Assembly: GCA_963922205.1 (NCBI GenBank)
Contig: CAWUHX010000363.1
Span: forward strand, 124,001 to 188,000
Origin: Romanomermis culicivorax
Taxonomy: Eukaryota; Nematoda; Enoplea; Mermithida; Mermithidae
Direction of reading: 5' to 3'
DNA length: 64,000 nt
The translations under genes and the position numbers were made by a program. The notes beneath the pieces are model-generated. The model did no database searches, was not told where the DNA came from, and worked only from the letters and a program-made list of their open reading frames with translations. Shown piece after piece: positions 1 through 9,598 of this stretch. Within the stretch, counting starts at the first letter, position 1, and the number at the start of each line of letters is the position of its first letter.

Positions 1-470
1 ATTTTTAAACTTTTTTAGAGTCAGAAAAGTCCTACTTTCGAATTACACGGTTTTTCATATATTTAACATGATTTTTGGGCGAAAATTGCATGATCATGTT
101 TTTTGGGTTATAAATTCGTCTGAGCACCACAATGACACCTCTAGTGGAATCAGTAATGCTGATTTCATATTTTTCCATCCTTTCGACGTCATTAAATTCG
201 AAATTTCGAATTACTCAATCTTTTAACTCAAGCTTTAAAAATGGTTTTTGGTCAAAAATCGCCGATTTTCCTGATTTTTTGGCAGGAGTCATAGTCGTCT
301 GATCACAGAAATAACACTTTCAGCGGAATCATCGGCAATGCCTGCTTCATGATTTTTACTTTTTTGACATTATTATTTCCGTTTTTACTGATAGCACCTT
401 GCATTTAATTCAAAATGTTAAAAACTGTTTCAAAAAAATCGATTTTTGGATCTGTGTTTGGCGACGGGGG
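1..470. repeat. ~176-bp satellite, right-hand monomers (unit 1)
   Basis: About two and a half degenerate monomers, continuing the array seen at 10350-11947. Each carries a variant of AGAAATAACACTTTCAGTGG, then a GATTTCATATTTTT block, a TTATTCATGCATTT-like block and an AAAATCGCCGATTTT core. The last monomer decays after about 400. Confidence 0.8.
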
Positions 471-502
471 AATTTTTTTAACATCAAGCTTTGGTCGTAA
501 AA

Positions 503-510
503 TGACGTCA
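503..510. promoter_or_regulatory. CRE/ATF-type palindrome TGACGTCA
   Basis: A perfect 8-bp TGACGTCA lies just after the satellite in unit 1. It is conserved at 11980-11987 in unit 2 and 23478-23485 in unit 3. It matches the CREB/ATF consensus, but such an octamer can arise by chance and no promoter activity can be read from the sequence. Confidence 0.3.
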
Positions 511-705
511 TGGAGTCTGTCAGATAAGTCAATTCTTTTGTCTGTGTAGCTTAAATTTGCTTTGTGTAAACTTTTTCAGGACTGTGTTGACCCGGAGACC
601 AATTTTTTTCATTTTATGTATTGCTTATGTTTTTTACACATAATAAAATGAACATCAAGTGTAAACATGCAAAATAAATTTACACACTGTGTAAGAGGGA
701 TATTC

Positions 706-1050
706 CTAGACACTTGCATTAGTTTGTTGAAGTTTTATATCCACTTTAGTGTTTGCGAATGGAGACAATAGGATGGGGGGTTTGTCAATTGTCTCCATAA
801 GCCTGCAGGAGGCCGCGGTTGTTGAAATAATCTTACTGCAATATCCCTCCAAGAGTCTACTGTAGTATTCATTCTTCGAGTATTCTTGTTCAGATTTTGC
901 GTTCTTGGTGACTATGTCACTAGAATACGATTTTCCACTACCAAAATTTGGATCTTTGCTCCTATCTGTCCAAGAAAAGGGTGCACGGAGTCCGATTAAG
1001 TAGGACTTACATAATTTTTTCCGCGTTGAATTTGGGTTATTTATGCACAT
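706..1050 (-). CDS. Unrecognised antisense ORF, 114 codons (unit 1)
   Basis: The reading frame is open for 114 codons and ends in TAG. The composition is protein-like (Ser, Lys and Thr rich, ending LQQTNASV), but I recognise no domain, signal peptide or membrane segment. A possible intron lies inside it on the minus strand: a GTAAGT donor near 1010 and a TTTTCTTGGACAG acceptor near 970, so the true exon may begin near DRSKDPNFGSGK. The ORF is intact in all three units. Unit 3 differs by at least three amino-acid changes (two Arg codons to Trp and Cys at CpG sites, one Leu to Phe), so selection is not evident. It may be an exon of a lost gene or chance. Confidence 0.35.
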   Translation of the reverse strand: MCINNPNSTRKKLCKSYLIGLRAPFSWTDRSKDPNFGSGKSYSSDIVTKNAKSEQEYSKNEYYSRLLEGYCSKIISTTAASCRLMETIDKPPILLSPFANTKVDIKLQQTNASV

Positions 1051-1090
1051 TGGGACAGAGCTATGGGCTCTGTTGTTTTTTGAAGGCAGT

Positions 1091-1119
1091 GGTTATTCAG
1101 CGCCCAGCGCTGAATGACC
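1091..1119. repeat. Hairpin: 13-bp arms around CCA loop
   Basis: GGTTATTCAGCGC, then CCA, then GCGCTGAATGACC: 12 of 13 arm positions pair. The start is CAGTGG at 1087, like a hAT terminus. A second weaker AGCGC/GCGCT-type hairpin follows at 1141-1160. Copies are at 12568-12596 and 24066-24094. In unit 3 the second hairpin is perfect in its core (AGCGC-CGT-GCGCT), but it is mutated in units 1 and 2. Confidence 0.75.
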
Positions 1120-1178
1120 AAGCATGTTAATTTTTTTTATGCAGCGCCGTGTGCTGAATAACATTTTATCATTACCAC

Positions 1179-1390
1179 AGTGTTTTTTTGTGTGCCAAAA
1201 CATGGTTTTTGGCGCAAAAAAATTTGGAATGGCACAAAAAATTTTGAGCGTTTGTGTCAACTGGAACAAATTTTTTGGCTGGTCAAACATAAAATTTCCT
1301 TGATTTTCAGACGTTTTAGGGGCTGAAAATGCTGGAATTTTTCAGCGCTTTGTGCCGAGTCAATAAGTATAATAATTCCTATTTGTAGAT
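1179..1390. mobile_element. hAT-type MITE end, left terminus CAGTGTTTTTTT
   Basis: The sequence from 1179 begins CAGTGTTTTTTTGTGTGCC and continues with GGCAC/GCGC-rich and AAATTTTTTGG-rich blocks. These resemble the left part of the complete MITE at 38881-39935 (CAGGGTTTTTTTCCGCAC). The right end is not identifiable in the unit. Copies begin at 12656 and near 24154, where the first CAGTGT is mutated to CAGTCT. Confidence 0.45.
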
Positions 1391-1685
1391 TCGGCCCAAA
1401 CACGAACTATTTCTCTTCGAATAGTGTATTGGTATCATTGCAGCAAACTGTATAAACTGTCAAGACTGGTGAGTAAAAAGAAATTCTGAATATTCCCTGT
1501 TCATTCAGTCAGATTCAGATTTTAAAGTGAAATTCTTACTTTTTGTGTATGATCGATTCAAACAGAAAAATCGATATTGTTGATAATGGTACCATGTTTG
1601 GATCGAAAATTTACACTATTTTCGACTTTATTTTCTCTAGTCTTTACATTGTTGTTGAATAATACATATATCCCATACGTTTAAG
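1391..1685. other. No gene seen (equivalents in units 2 and 3)
   Basis: AT-rich sequence with only short ORFs. GGTGAGTAAAAAG at 1469 could serve as a splice donor, but no reading frame leads into it. Same content at 12868-13162 and 24352-24660. Confidence 0.5.
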
Positions 1686-1689
1686 ACCT

Positions 1690-2270
1690 CTGACCAGTTG
1701 GGGGGGGGGGTAAATCGGATATTTTGGGGGAGGGTAGAAAAAAGTCGAAATTTTTCCCAAAAAAGGCTAAAAAACATACACTTTTTTGCAAATTTTTTTA
1801 ATTTTTTCCAAACTGGGGGGGTTGGGGGGGGAAATGATTTTGGGTACAGGGTTGGCCAGGTTGGGGGGCTCCCCCCCAACCCCCCGGCCAAGTACAGGTA
1901 CGTAGTCGAAAATTGAATCCATTTGAACTTCTTGAACAATTCAAGACCTAAGGTAAAGTGGTTTGACTTTGATCAGAGGCGACTTTGATCACCCCCCAAC
2001 CCCTCCCCCAAGTACAGGTATGCGTATGTCTTTATTAGGGTTCTATAAGACTGATTTTGGCATACCTGTAAAATCTCCGACCAGTTGGGGGGGGGGTCAG
2101 AAAAAGTCGAAATTTTTCACAAAAAAGCCAAAAAACATACCCTTTTTTGCAAATTTTTTCAGATTTTCCAAACTGGGGGGGGGGGGGTTGGGTTATGTTG
2201 GGTACATGGTTGGCCAAGTTGGGGGGGAGTCCCCCTCCCCCAACCCGCCCCAAGTACAGGTATGGATTTT
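1690..2270. repeat. G-run block with two internal copies (unit 1)
   Basis: Two related modules, at about 1692-1905 and 2078-2263. Each starts CCAGTTGGGGGG, passes through an A-rich AAAAAGTCGAAATTTTT segment and ends with opposed G and C runs followed by AAGTACAGGTA. A third partial end lies at 1994-2025. Runs of 7-13 G occur several times on one strand, and GGGGGGCTCCCCCC forms an inverted pair. The apparent Gly/Pro-rich ORFs on both strands are by-products of the runs. The block is G-quadruplex-prone by motif density. Confidence 0.85.
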
Positions 2271-2461
2271 GGGAGATTGGATCGGACTGGTTTATTTTTG
2301 TGCTCAGATAGCACTCTTAATATATTCTACATTGCGATTCACCTCTGCTAGTCAGGGCAGCCATCTCCAAACAATTTCTGTGTAGAAAAATTGAGATTTT
2401 CAATCATAATCACAATGATTCAACTTCATTCAATACAAATTTCAAATTGGAGGGATTGGAG

Positions 2462-3773
2462 GTTGCCTGAATGTAGAAGTACTTTCAATGAAGATAATAG
2501 CTGAAGGTGAAAAAGCTGATTTTGCATTTCACATTTTACACTCCCATTTTTACAGGCCTGGCCTTAAATGTCACGAGTTTTTTCCCCATTCTAATGAAGG
2601 TTGGATCCTTTTCATTAGTAAATGGCTATACCAGTAAATTGATTCATTTTCTACAGTATGCGATTGATAATTCATACTGGTCCAGGGACCCCAACAGGCA
2701 ACGAAGGACATAAAAGTTTATGGACATGCTAACGAATGCTTTAAGCATGCAAAAAATTTTTTCTAAGAAGAGTCCAATCCAAAAAACGTGAGTTTCAGAT
2801 TGAAAATTGAACATATTATTCAAATATCTTATGTTGTTGACCAATGTTAATTCTGAATATTCCTATTCAGTTTTTATGCTCCCCTTAAAAGTTGCTCCTT
2901 TCCATTTCTTCGATTTCAGTAAATTTAAAACTTGATTTTTTCTCAGTTTTGGTTGAAATATTCATTTATCACTCATTTTTTTGATATTAACCATGGAAAG
3001 ATGGAATCCAACTCCATTCAGATATGTGTTGTTTAATTTTAAAAATGTTGGAAAACAATTCTTTTGATTTCTAGGATGGAAGCAGCTTCTATAGATACAG
3101 TAGCCACCATGAGTTACAAGGAATGCTTGTCTTTCATTCGAGATGAGAGGGTTTTGGCACAATTTTGAGATATTTGCATTAGAAATGGCCATAGTTCGAG
3201 GAGCGATTACAACTTGGCTTTATATTTTATTTCAGCCATGGTTTTGTATGTGAACAGCCCTTTTCCGGAGGTCATCTACAAGAGCAAATTGAAATATATT
3301 AACAAATTTACAGATGAGGGTGGGATGGAATATGAACTGATCAAATTACCAGACTCCAAATGTGGCCTATCCATGACTGTTATGAGTGCGGATGTACGAT
3401 TATATTTTGACTTATATCAAAGTTTACGGAAAAAATACACTGAGCAAAAAAATGTGGATAACAGCAGCTTCACGTTTGTCAACCCAAATTTCAAAAATTG
3501 GACCATCATATTTCGGACCGAATTATTGATATGATACGCGCCAACAATGCCCAAAATGATACTAATTTCGCCTTAGTCCACGCTTATCAAGTTGGAAGGG
3601 CGTCTGTAACGTCAGCCGTTGTGAAAGTGACACAAGATTTTGAAGATACAATTGCTGAAAGTCAAATTGACATCAGTCAGAATGTATGTGCCCATAGCAG
3701 CAGAACGTCTTTTCGAATTTACCATGAGTCAGTTGATCTACATTCATACAAGCATTTTTATCTCCAGTGCTAG
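2462..3773 (+). pseudogene. Pseudogene X, tyrosine-recombinase-like (unit 1)
   Basis: Multi-exon pseudogene lacking its 5' part, compared with copies at 31416 and 50655. A 49-bp intron (2507-2555, GTGAAA...TTTTACAG) and a second intron (2788-3074, GTGAGT...TTTCTAG) keep one frame: the phase runs correctly from ...QKT into MEAASIDTVATMSYKE. In-frame stops occur at 2711-2713 and 3166-3168, and a frameshift lies near 3490. The order of blocks (a helical N-terminal part, YNLALYFISAMVLYVN, a short beta region with LPDSK, then HAYQVGRA and AHSSRTSFRIYHES) resembles the catalytic-domain layout of metazoan tyrosine-recombinase-like proteins. The first catalytic Arg position appears lost. This family call is inference from layout only. 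Confidence 0.6.
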
Positions 3774-3882
3774 GCAAATCAGAGATATTTGCCTGCACAA
3801 ATGCATATGAATCGAGAGACACTCAAAGAAAACAAACGAATGTGTAAAAAGTGCAATCATAGCTCAGTCAGTAGTCTGTGGT

Positions 3883-5000
3883 GTGCTGGGGGAACTTAAA
3901 ACTTCAAAAATAATTTTGTTAAGAACGAGGTTTGAAGAACTCACTATCGAATGGTACAGAATATTGAGACAAGTCAAGAACAGCAATGAACCCAGTTTGG
4001 CAGAAAATTTTGAAAGACCCGAAAATCAGGGTGGAGCGATAGATATTGTTAACACTCTATCGGAAGACGTTAACATCAATTCCAGTATTTTGTCCGAGGA
4101 AGACAATGAGAGCCCGCTCTCAGCTTAATCAAAGTTTTTGATAACTGGCTCAACACACCCATCATTGATAAAAATTGAGAGAGCCATTGAAACCGGCATT
4201 CCATTTCAAAATTTTTTGAAAGTTCAAACGAGAACAAAAGAAAAGTGGAACAAAAGTCTTCCCTGGAAAACTGTTCTTGAATCCAGACAACCATCTCGGT
4301 AATATATTTATATAGATGTATTTCCAATAATTCAGAATGAGGTAGTGAACTTTACATTTTTCAGTTACTTCACAGATGGTTGGCGGAGAGCAGCTGAAAA
4401 ATTCCTTCAACGTAAAACAAAATTAGCAGCAGTTCCCAACAGTTTGTCCGTTTGTGATGAGTTAATTCCTGTAAGCGAATTTTAATTACACTCATCACCC
4501 TACATATTTATTCATTTTCCAGGATATTGAAATTGCAGAGGCCTCAACAGGTGAAAGATCGTCAAAAAAGAGGTTATCTCAAGTGATACAGGAATCTTGT
4601 GGAAAGTCAGAAAAGGGCCAGAAAAATGAAGAGAAGAGACCGACACTCAATGTATTGTGAAAATTGGTGTATGCAAATTTAATGCATTATTTAGCGAGAA
4701 TTCAATCAGTGGCCTTATTCAAATTTTTGTGTTACGAATTCAACTTTGCAAAATTGGTGGACGATGAATGTTTGGAAATTTTACAAATGGCAGCTAGACG
4801 ATTGGACTTGGAATTCAGCGAACCCAATCAAAAGCTGATCTCTACCTTTGAAATTGTGGCATTAAGGATGGTAAACTGAATATCACTTGTTTGAAATTTT
4901 CATTGAATCTTTTTCTCTTGTTTAGGCTGATCCATTGTTTGATCAAACAAGCAAATCGAATGATTCACATCGCTCGCAGTGTGTTAACCGCAGAATGTGA
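3883..5000 (+). pseudogene. Pseudogene Y, unrecognised multi-exon gene (unit 1)
   Basis: Lies 110 bp after pseudogene X on the same strand and may be its 3' part. The frame reads LGELKTSKIILLRTRF, then an acidic Ser/Glu segment, a TAA at 4126-4128, and a basic stretch (TRTKEKWNKSLPWKT). It passes intron 4299-4364, exon YFTDGWRRAAEKFLQRK, intron 4471-4522, a Lys/Ser-rich exon with TGA at 4658-4660, an exon ending LISTFEIVALRM, intron 4871-4925 and a last exon stopping at 4998-5000. All introns are GT-AG and join in frame. The relative at 35792-36885 has TCA and CAA at the two premature stops, so these are nonsense mutations. No domain recognised. Confidence 0.6.
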
Positions 5001-5413
5001 CACCCACACCCGTAGTGAGTTTCATTGACTAGTGTATCTGTTGGACTTTGAAAATTTCGATTTTTTTGTTGTGAGATTTAATTACCAAAAAATTCTTCCT
5101 GTGTCACTTTTCACATTGAGTTTTATGCCAAAACTAGGATCTTGATTTTTCAGAACCAAGTAAGTAAAGCTAGAGCTCTTGATGCTGTCTGAATTGATAT
5201 TTATTTCACAAGCTAAATTCTGGTTTACATTGAATGTTCAACTTGATACCTTAATTTATAGAAAGTTTTGCTGAGTTCGCCTCAAACAAACACCCGGAGA
5301 CCGAATAAAACACACAGTGTAATCAATTTTGATGTCTCTGATAAATAAAATATTGTGATTTTCTATTTGATATAGTTTCTGTTTCAAATCGTGCTTACAA
5401 GTATTTTTTGTTG
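5001..5413. other. 3' flank of pseudogene Y, no ORF
   Basis: Contains possible small terminal exons (GTGAGTTTC donor at 5015, TTTTTCAG acceptor near 5154, GTAAGTAAAG donor at 5160, ATTTATAG acceptor near 5262) and AATAAA-type polyadenylation motifs near 5306 and 5345. Equivalent sequence is at 16483-16895, 27321-27733 and 36886-37314. Confidence 0.45.
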
Positions 5414-5617
5414 ATGATAACATCATGTCATAAAATTTTATAAAGCTTGGCATAAGATCATTATAACAAATTATACGGTATTGAATGGTCATGGCAAAAT
5501 TCTATATGGTAGTTAATATGGTCTATTACAAATATTCATAAGATCTTGGACAATCCTACACATTTTTATACTTGACATTATATTATACCTTACCCTTTTT
5601 ATAAGAATCCAAAACCC

Positions 5618-6160
5618 TGGGACTACTGTAAGCTATCTAGAAAAAAGAAAAAGACCTGAGAAGGTAATGTATAAAAGACAAAAATCAACCTAAAGGGAAC
5701 ATGTAGTGGACAAAGAAAAAAGAGCATATCTAGTGGACAAAATAAAAAGACGCCCATAAAATTATTGTCATTTCATAGAGAACATATACTGGCCAGTATC
5801 AAAAATAATGAGTAATGGGACAAAGGGAAAAGAGCATGCCTAGTGGAAATAAAGAGAAGACCAACAGGAAAAGTGTTATTGATCTAAAAAGAAAACATTT
5901 TGCCAGCAGTGAAAAAAAGCACCTGTACTTGACAAAGGAGAAACACTACTGAATGACTTTTCAAAAATCTAATGTGTTGTTTGCTTAAATTACAAAATAG
6001 TCTCATCTAACCCATGACTGTAGGCTACTGTAAGCTGCCTAGAAAAAAGGAAAAGACCTGAGAAGGTAATGTATGAAAAACAAAAATGGATCTAAAGAGA
6101 ACATGTGGACAAAGAAAAAAGAGCGTGTGTAGTGGAAAAAAGGAAAAAGATGCATGTTTA
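5618..6160. repeat. Purine-rich reiterated motif near Polinton left end (unit 1)
   Basis: A motif like TAGTGGACAAAGAAAAAAGA recurs in about six degenerate forms near 5706, 5731, 5816, 5840, 6109 and 6130. A larger direct repeat, beginning CTACTGTAAGCT-CCTAGAAAAAAG and running about 130 bp, occurs at 5624 and 6022. Reiterated terminal sequence is common in Polintons, so this may be the remains of the left terminal repeat. No inverted partner was found on the right. Copies at 17100-17642 and 27938-28480. Confidence 0.55.
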
Positions 6161-6314
6161 ATTTTTCATGGAAGTTAGCTTCACTGTATTTTGTTCTGTC
6201 CAACTATTCATGTTTTACTGTATTGAAATTTTGGTAATTATAAATAGCATCTCAATGAAATAAAATCATTTTGAAAAAGTGTCCTAATAAAAAAAGTGGT
6301 TGGTTTTTCTTGGA

Positions 6315-6928
6315 ATGTCAGACCTTGATGAGTTTCATATATGGAAATATCCATTTAACTGCATAGTTTCTGCTTTAACAAAATCAGGAAAAACACAATT
6401 TGTTAAAAAACTTGTTATTTTTGCTAAAGAAATGATTCACCCTGCTCCTGTGAAAATTTATTGGTGTTATTCTGAATGGCAAGAAGCTTTTGATGAATTA
6501 GTTCAAAAATGTTCTTATGTACAATTCATTGAAGGTTCACCTGACTTGGACGAACTTCAAAAAAGTAAAGATACACCTAAACTATTAATTATGGATTATA
6601 TGATGCAAAAGATGAAGAATGATCAACATTTAACTCAACTTTTTACTAAAGGATTGCATCACTGGAATCTATCAATTACATATATAGTTCAAAATGCATT
6701 TTTTGATGGAATGCATACAAGTAGAATAAATGCTTAATATTTGATTCTTTTAAAAAACCCTAATGATAGATTACAAGTTCACACACTGGCTCGACAGGTT
6801 TTCCCAACTACTTCAAATTATTTTATAGAAGCATGTGAGGATGCTACCAGTATATCATATGGCTATTTATTATTAGATCTTACACAGACATGTCCTGAAA
6901 AATATCAACTTATTATTTATGGATATGT
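6315..6928 (+). pseudogene. Polinton packaging ATPase remnant (unit 1)
   Basis: A32/FtsK-HerA-type ATPase that packages DNA into capsids. From the first ATG at 6315 the protein starts MSDLDEFHIWKYPF. Walker A is ALTKSGKTQF and the Walker B region is LLIMDYMM, with Asp-to-Tyr relative to LLIMDDMM in unit 3. A sensor-like VQNAFF follows. A TAA at 6735-6737 interrupts the frame; unit 3 has CAA there. The same frame then continues through LILLKNPNDRLQ. The natural C-terminus is lost after about 6913, where sequence runs into the integrase fragment. Confidence 0.85.
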
Positions 6929-7735
6929 TATACAGTAAATACACTTCTCTTAATAGTCGTACCGTAATTCTTTTTATATCTGTTTTTATTGTATGGTTAC
7001 AATATCCTTTTCAAATTTATGAAAATGGAGAAACTGTAAATGTTACCGATTTTATGATACCAAATACAAATAATTCTATAGATCGGGAATTATTATGGGA
7101 AAATTATAAATTGCATATAACACCCTTACTACATTTTGTAGAAAAAATATTTACAATGTCCTCTACTTCCCAGAATGAAGACATAAAATGTTCAATAGTA
7201 GAATGGTTTAATAGAACCTTAAAAACTAAATTGTTTAAATATTTTACAGAGTTTACTACTTATATATGGATCGATATTTTGTCAACAGTAGTTTTGAACT
7301 ATAATCATTCTATTCATGGATCAATTGGTGAAAAATCAGTTAATGTGAATTCTTGGAATGAAAACCTTATATGGCAGAGACTTTACCCCAAGAACGCATA
7401 CACTAGAAAACTCAAGATTACGTGCGAATTAGCAAGCATAGAGGTGTGTTCGACAAAGGTTATTTACCTCAATAGAGTGAGGAAGTTTTTACGGTAAAAC
7501 AAACTGTAAAGACTAGAAACCAAATACTTTATAGAATTCAGGATTTGGAAGGCGAGGATATAGAAGGACGTTTTTATGAAAAAGAGCTACAGAAAATTGA
7601 TTTTAACCCTGATATCAAAGGATATAGAATTGAAAAGGTTTTAAAAACATTGTGGGGTTATCCTGAAAAATTCAACAGCTGGATTTTAGAAAATGAAATA
7701 AAGAACAACAATTACAATGAACAACTTTGAATTGA
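6929..7735 (+). pseudogene. Polinton integrase with chromodomain, remnant (unit 1)
   Basis: Retroviral-type (rve) integrase. The frame 6919-7497 carries NEDIKCSIVEWFNRTLKTK with the third catalytic acidic residue (Glu in SIVE) and YNHSIHGSIG. The N-terminal zinc finger and the first two catalytic Asp residues are missing. A frameshift near 7390 separates this from the C-terminal SH3-like part (about 7400-7540, one TAG) and the chromodomain at 7545-7730, recognisable by GRFYEKELQK and WGYPEKFNSWI. The stretch 6929-7130 has no recognised identity. Confidence 0.82.
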
Positions 7736-8125
7736 CATACTATGTTCAACAAGATACAATTTTATCAAGAATTTTTCTCGGAGTTTTTGCTTGTGATACA
7801 TTACCAAAGATAGTTAAAAGACCTGCCACTCTAATTGCAAACATAGATTCATCTTTTCAAAAAGGAAGTAATTGGATTGCTATGTATTTCGATAATGACA
7901 ACTCTGTATATTATTTTGATTCATATGGTTTACCACCAATTATTCCTGCTTTTATAGACTATATTAACAAAAATGCTACAGTAAGACACATAAATGTGAA
8001 AGGCCTACAAATTTTTATAGCAGAGTTTGTGGTGTATATACTTTGTATTTTTTGTATTGTGTTCCTATGTATAAAATGTTTTAAAGTTTTAGTAATACAA
8101 ATTTTGCTTATAATGATTAGTTAGT
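7718..8125 (+). pseudogene. Polinton adenain-type cysteine protease, degenerate (unit 1)
   Basis: Maturation protease family of adenoviruses and Polintons (C5-like). The start [10 protein letters not shown] overlaps the chromodomain frame by a few codons. Hallmarks are [20 protein letters not shown] followed by [10 protein letters not shown]. The position normally occupied by the catalytic His (GxHW) reads Asn in GSNW. Around 8020 a frameshift moves the [10 protein letters not shown] segment, which holds the nucleophile Cys, out of frame. The hydrophobic tail of the open frame is an artefact of the shift. Both changes indicate an inactive protein. Confidence 0.82.
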
Positions 8126-8212
8126 TTGTAAGATCTTTCATTGTAAGTTTTCTGTAAAAGGTCCATTGTGAAATAAATTATGTTCACATTTGTAAAGTTA
8201 ACTCCACCTTCT

Positions 8213-8320
8213 TCATGTATTTTTGTATAATTTTATTACTTTACTAGCTCCGCCTCCTCTATGTATTTTTGTATAATTTTATTGGTTACTTTACTAGCTC
8301 CGCCTATTTATAAATCTATA
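8213..8320. repeat. Short direct repeat and TATA-like box upstream of membrane gene (unit 1)
   Basis: ATGTATTTTTGTATAATTTTATT plus CTTTACTAGCTCCGCC occurs twice, about 52 bp apart. It is followed by TATTTATAAATC at about 8305, some 55 bp before the ATG at 8363. This is plausible as remains of a gene-proximal promoter. Copy at 19695-19802. Confidence 0.4.
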
Positions 8321-8362
8321 ATTAATTAGTTAATTGTTAGATAAAATGTTTTTTATCTTGAA

Positions 8363-8668
8363 ATGGACAGTAGTAATAGTAGGCATTTGGAAACATCTCC
8401 CATCAGTGTTTGGGAGTTTTTTGGAAAATGTCTACCTCAAAACGAACTGGTGTTCTTCAGTCAGGCCATACTAATATACATTGTAGTCATTACAGCTATA
8501 ATAAATTTATCTCTCTACAATACTAATACACAATTGTGGGTTGGCTTATTGTGCCATTGTATAGGATATTTTTTACTTAGTCCTGTACCAACACTGTTAC
8601 CTTCTCCAAACTCATTAAAGACAATAGCCACAACAGCCAACACTGTAAATAATAATGACAACCTTTGA
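8363..8668 (+). CDS. Polinton small transmembrane protein (unit 1)
   Basis: Open for 101 codons. After a polar N-terminus with ISVWEFFGKCLPQNE comes a hydrophobic helix (VVFFS region to IYIVVITAIINLSL), then a second helix around LLCHCIGYFLLSP and a polar tail. This block order (WEFF, a Cys, a membrane helix ending in INLSL, then IGY) is what I know from small Polinton/adintovirus membrane proteins. The gene's 3' end overlaps the start of the penton-like gene by 14 bases. No lesion is obvious, and the C-terminal tail may be extended. Function in virions or membranes is not established. Confidence 0.65.
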   Translation: MDSSNSRHLETSPISVWEFFGKCLPQNELVFFSQAILIYIVVITAIINLSLYNTNTQLWVGLLCHCIGYFLLSPVPTLLPSPNSLKTIATTANTVNNNDNL

Positions 8669-9452
8669 CGACAATAGCCAATATGGAAACACACCCTGTG
8701 ATTTTTCAGCTCATTCACCCTACCCTTTAAAACTAGATGGAAACTGAGAGGTAGGCTTAAGTGAAATAATATATCCATACAGCTGGGCTACAATTTCCAA
8801 CCATGGTTATGATAATGTTTTAAGATTAATTACAGATGGTATTAGAAATAAAGTCAAAGAAATTATAGTAATAGTTTTTGGGAGCAGCTATTGCAGGAAC
8901 AGATATTGAAATTGTATTTTCACATGATGAACATGCATGAGGATTGGTTAATTTAAAAATAAAAAGTGGTACAAGTTTGCGTTGAATTGATCTAAGCAAT
9001 CATTTAATGGAAATTCTTGGTTTTAGAGCTACTAACACTGCTTCTGATGCAACTGCTGAAGATGTTTTAAATAGAAGTGTCAATATTAACCTATATACTG
9101 TTGGAGAGAAACCATCAAAAAATTCTAAGACTCATATTTGACCATCCAAATCTATTTTTCTTGCCAATCCAGGAAATAAACATTCATATATGTTGGGGAT
9201 TCAGCCACGAAATTTAAACGATTAACAGAGTTTTTATGTTTACTGTAATATTATCAGAAATAAAATTGTTGGAAATACTTTAGCACCACTTTTACGTATA
9301 GTGAATGCGCAGGGGAAATACAAGGATATAGTAAGCTGATTATAGGAAACACCTCACTATATACCCATTCAATTGAAAGAAATTACGGTACTTAAAATAA
9401 ATATAAAAAACATTCCATTTGGGAATGTTATAGTTAAATTACATTTTAAGTG
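8655..9452 (+). pseudogene. Polinton penton-like minor capsid protein remnant (unit 1)
   Basis: The likely start is the ATG at 8655. Recognisable blocks, in order, are PYPLKLDGN, EVGLSEIIYPYSW, a middle part with LMEILGFRATN, SYMLGIQPRNL, SFYVYCNIIRNKIVGN, LAPLLRIV and the terminal HYIPIQLKEI then GNVIVKLHF. This order is characteristic of the single-jelly-roll minor capsid (vertex) protein of Polintons. It is broken by at least three in-frame stops (the first at about 8734) and frameshifts around 8870 and 9340, so it is a pseudogene. Confidence 0.8.
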
Positions 9453-9598
9453 ATGTACTCCTTCATTCTTATAATACTATTGAATTTATCACAATCATTC
9501 ATTCATTTGCTTTTGAACACGTTGTGGTCAGGTTGAATTTTCGCAAGCACTCTTAATTTATCTATTTATTTATTCAATTTTTATCTACAAAGCAAAAT

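Noticed and set aside
1637..2385. Gly/Pro-rich ORFs on both strands in the G-run block
   Set aside because: Their sequence and length depend on poly-G tract length and change frame between units, so they are composition artefacts.
8026..8124. Second membrane protein suggested by the hydrophobic end of the protease ORF
   Set aside because: The hydrophobic stretch is the out-of-frame reading of the conserved protease C-terminal segment after a frameshift.
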